From NCBI GenBank assembly GCA_937997355.1, contig CALKTZ010000060.1:1-5359 (forward strand): DNA of 5,359 nt, read 5' to 3'. Made by a program: the position numbers and the translations under genes. Positions 5,066 through 5,359 of this stretch are shown one piece after another. Numbering within the stretch: position 1 is the first letter of the stretch; every line of letters begins with the position of its first letter. The DNA is from an uncultured Planctomycetales bacterium. GTDB taxonomy: Bacteria > Planctomycetota > Planctomycetia > Isosphaerales > Isosphaeraceae. The notes under the pieces were generated by a model. That model saw only the letters and a program-made list of their open reading frames with translations. It was not told the origin of the DNA and did not search any database.

Positions 5066-5166
5066 ATTTCCGGGTGCCACGGCTTATTTGACCCGGATAC
5101 GATCCCAAGGTTGAGCCGACACGGGTCGGGACGCTCCGCGGCACCCGGAAATATCATCGGCTCAAC
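5066..5166. repeat. Interleaved inverted repeats, potential pseudoknot
   Basis: Arm A (5066-5078) is a perfect 13-base inverted complement of A' (5140-5152). Arm B, GTTGAGCCGA (5110-5119), complements B' (5157-5166), so B lies inside the A loop and B' outside: the order A-B-A'-B' is that of a pseudoknot. GACCCG (5090-5095) and CGGGTC (5122-5127) add a nested stem. CCGGGT (5070-5075) can instead pair with ACCCGG (5091-5096), and CGGGT (5122-5126) with ACCCG (5143-5147), giving two mutually exclusive folds. The A arm GGGTGCCACGG resembles a palindromic repeat I recall in planctomycete genomes. Whether this is RNA structure or repeat remains open. Confidence 0.6.
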
Positions 5167-5178
5167 ATCAAAACATAT

Positions 5179-5268
5179 CCCCCCTCTCGGAGGGGGGACA
5201 CAGAGAGGTTCTTCGATGCGATGCCTCTGCCTCATCCACCCCTTGTAGTCCCCCTTGGTAAGGGGGAC
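5179..5268. repeat. Paired short hairpins, MITE-like palindromic element
   Basis: CCCCCCTC-TCG-GAGGGGGG (5179-5197) and GTCCCCCTT-GGT-AAGGGGGAC (5248-5268) are perfect stems of eight and nine pairs with three-base loops. GGGGGAC (5193-5199) is also complementary to GTCCCCC (5248-5254), so the two can pair with each other. CATCC (5233-5237) and GGATG (5269-5273) extend the second hairpin. The 50 bases between have no recognised content except a tandem CGATG. Such hairpin pairs resemble dispersed, non-autonomous palindromic elements; there is no T-tract to support a terminator on the plus strand. Confidence 0.55.
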
Positions 5269-5359
5269 GGATGGGTTCCGGAGATTTTCAGTCTCGGTTC
5301 GGCGCGTGCCACCGGACAACCCCGCCGAAACCCACGACCGAAGGTCTCCCAAATCTTGG
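5269..5359. other. Right-edge non-coding segment
   Basis: No gene start or credible frame is visible. CCGCCGAAAC (5322-5331) is the perfect inverted complement of GTTTCGGCGG (5056-5065), and TTCGGCG (5298-5304) can pair locally with CGCCGAA (5323-5329). Any gene served by this region lies beyond the window. Confidence 0.4.

Noticed and set aside
4549..5352. Minus-strand frame spanning the lipoprotein gene and the right-hand repeats
   Set aside because: It translates palindromic repeats and the antisense of a clear lipoprotein; no domain features.

Overview
The window reads as chromosomal DNA of a planctomycete, most likely an Isosphaeraceae- or Gemmata-like member of the Planctomycetota. The basis is moderately high GC in the genes, long repeat-filled gaps, and three gene types that are typical together in that phylum: a DUF1559 pseudopilin-like protein with an H-X9-DG C-terminus, a small lipoprotein with a carboxypeptidase-regulatory-like fold, and a secreted protein of the neutral ceramidase family. 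This is family recognition from the translated sequence; no search was run, so the lineage is an inference.

Layout. 1-172 is non-coding and holds a REP-like palindrome (90-142) that also looks like the terminator of the first gene. 173-1603 (minus) encodes a secreted ceramidase-family protein. 1604-2123 is a divergent intergenic region with an operator-like inverted repeat, a convincing sigma-54 (-24/-12) promoter firing rightward, and a hairpin plus T-tract between that promoter and the next gene. 2124-2306 (plus) encodes a 60-residue single-span membrane protein with a strong ribosome binding site. 2307-3058 has no gene; it contains several palindromes and a 172-bp block of short direct repeats built on CGAACGAACCCAAT. 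3059-4246 (plus) encodes the DUF1559 pseudopilin-like protein. 4247-4620 is a gap with a branched hairpin and a diverged duplicated block of about 90 bp. 4621-5010 (plus) encodes the lipoprotein. 5011-5359 is non-coding and very rich in inverted repeats, including interleaved arms, two strong short hairpins and a possible terminal inverted repeat.

How it may work together. The DUF1559 protein and the lipoprotein are same-strand neighbours and probably both act in the cell envelope, although 374 bp of repeat DNA separates them, so one operon is uncertain. The ceramidase-like protein is exported and stands alone on the opposite strand. The sigma-54 promoter, leader terminator and small membrane protein form a plausible regulated unit and are the most interesting local arrangement. 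There is no clear sign of a defence system, CRISPR array, integrase, transposase or RNA gene of a known family. The strongest unusual content is the density and variety of intergenic repeats.
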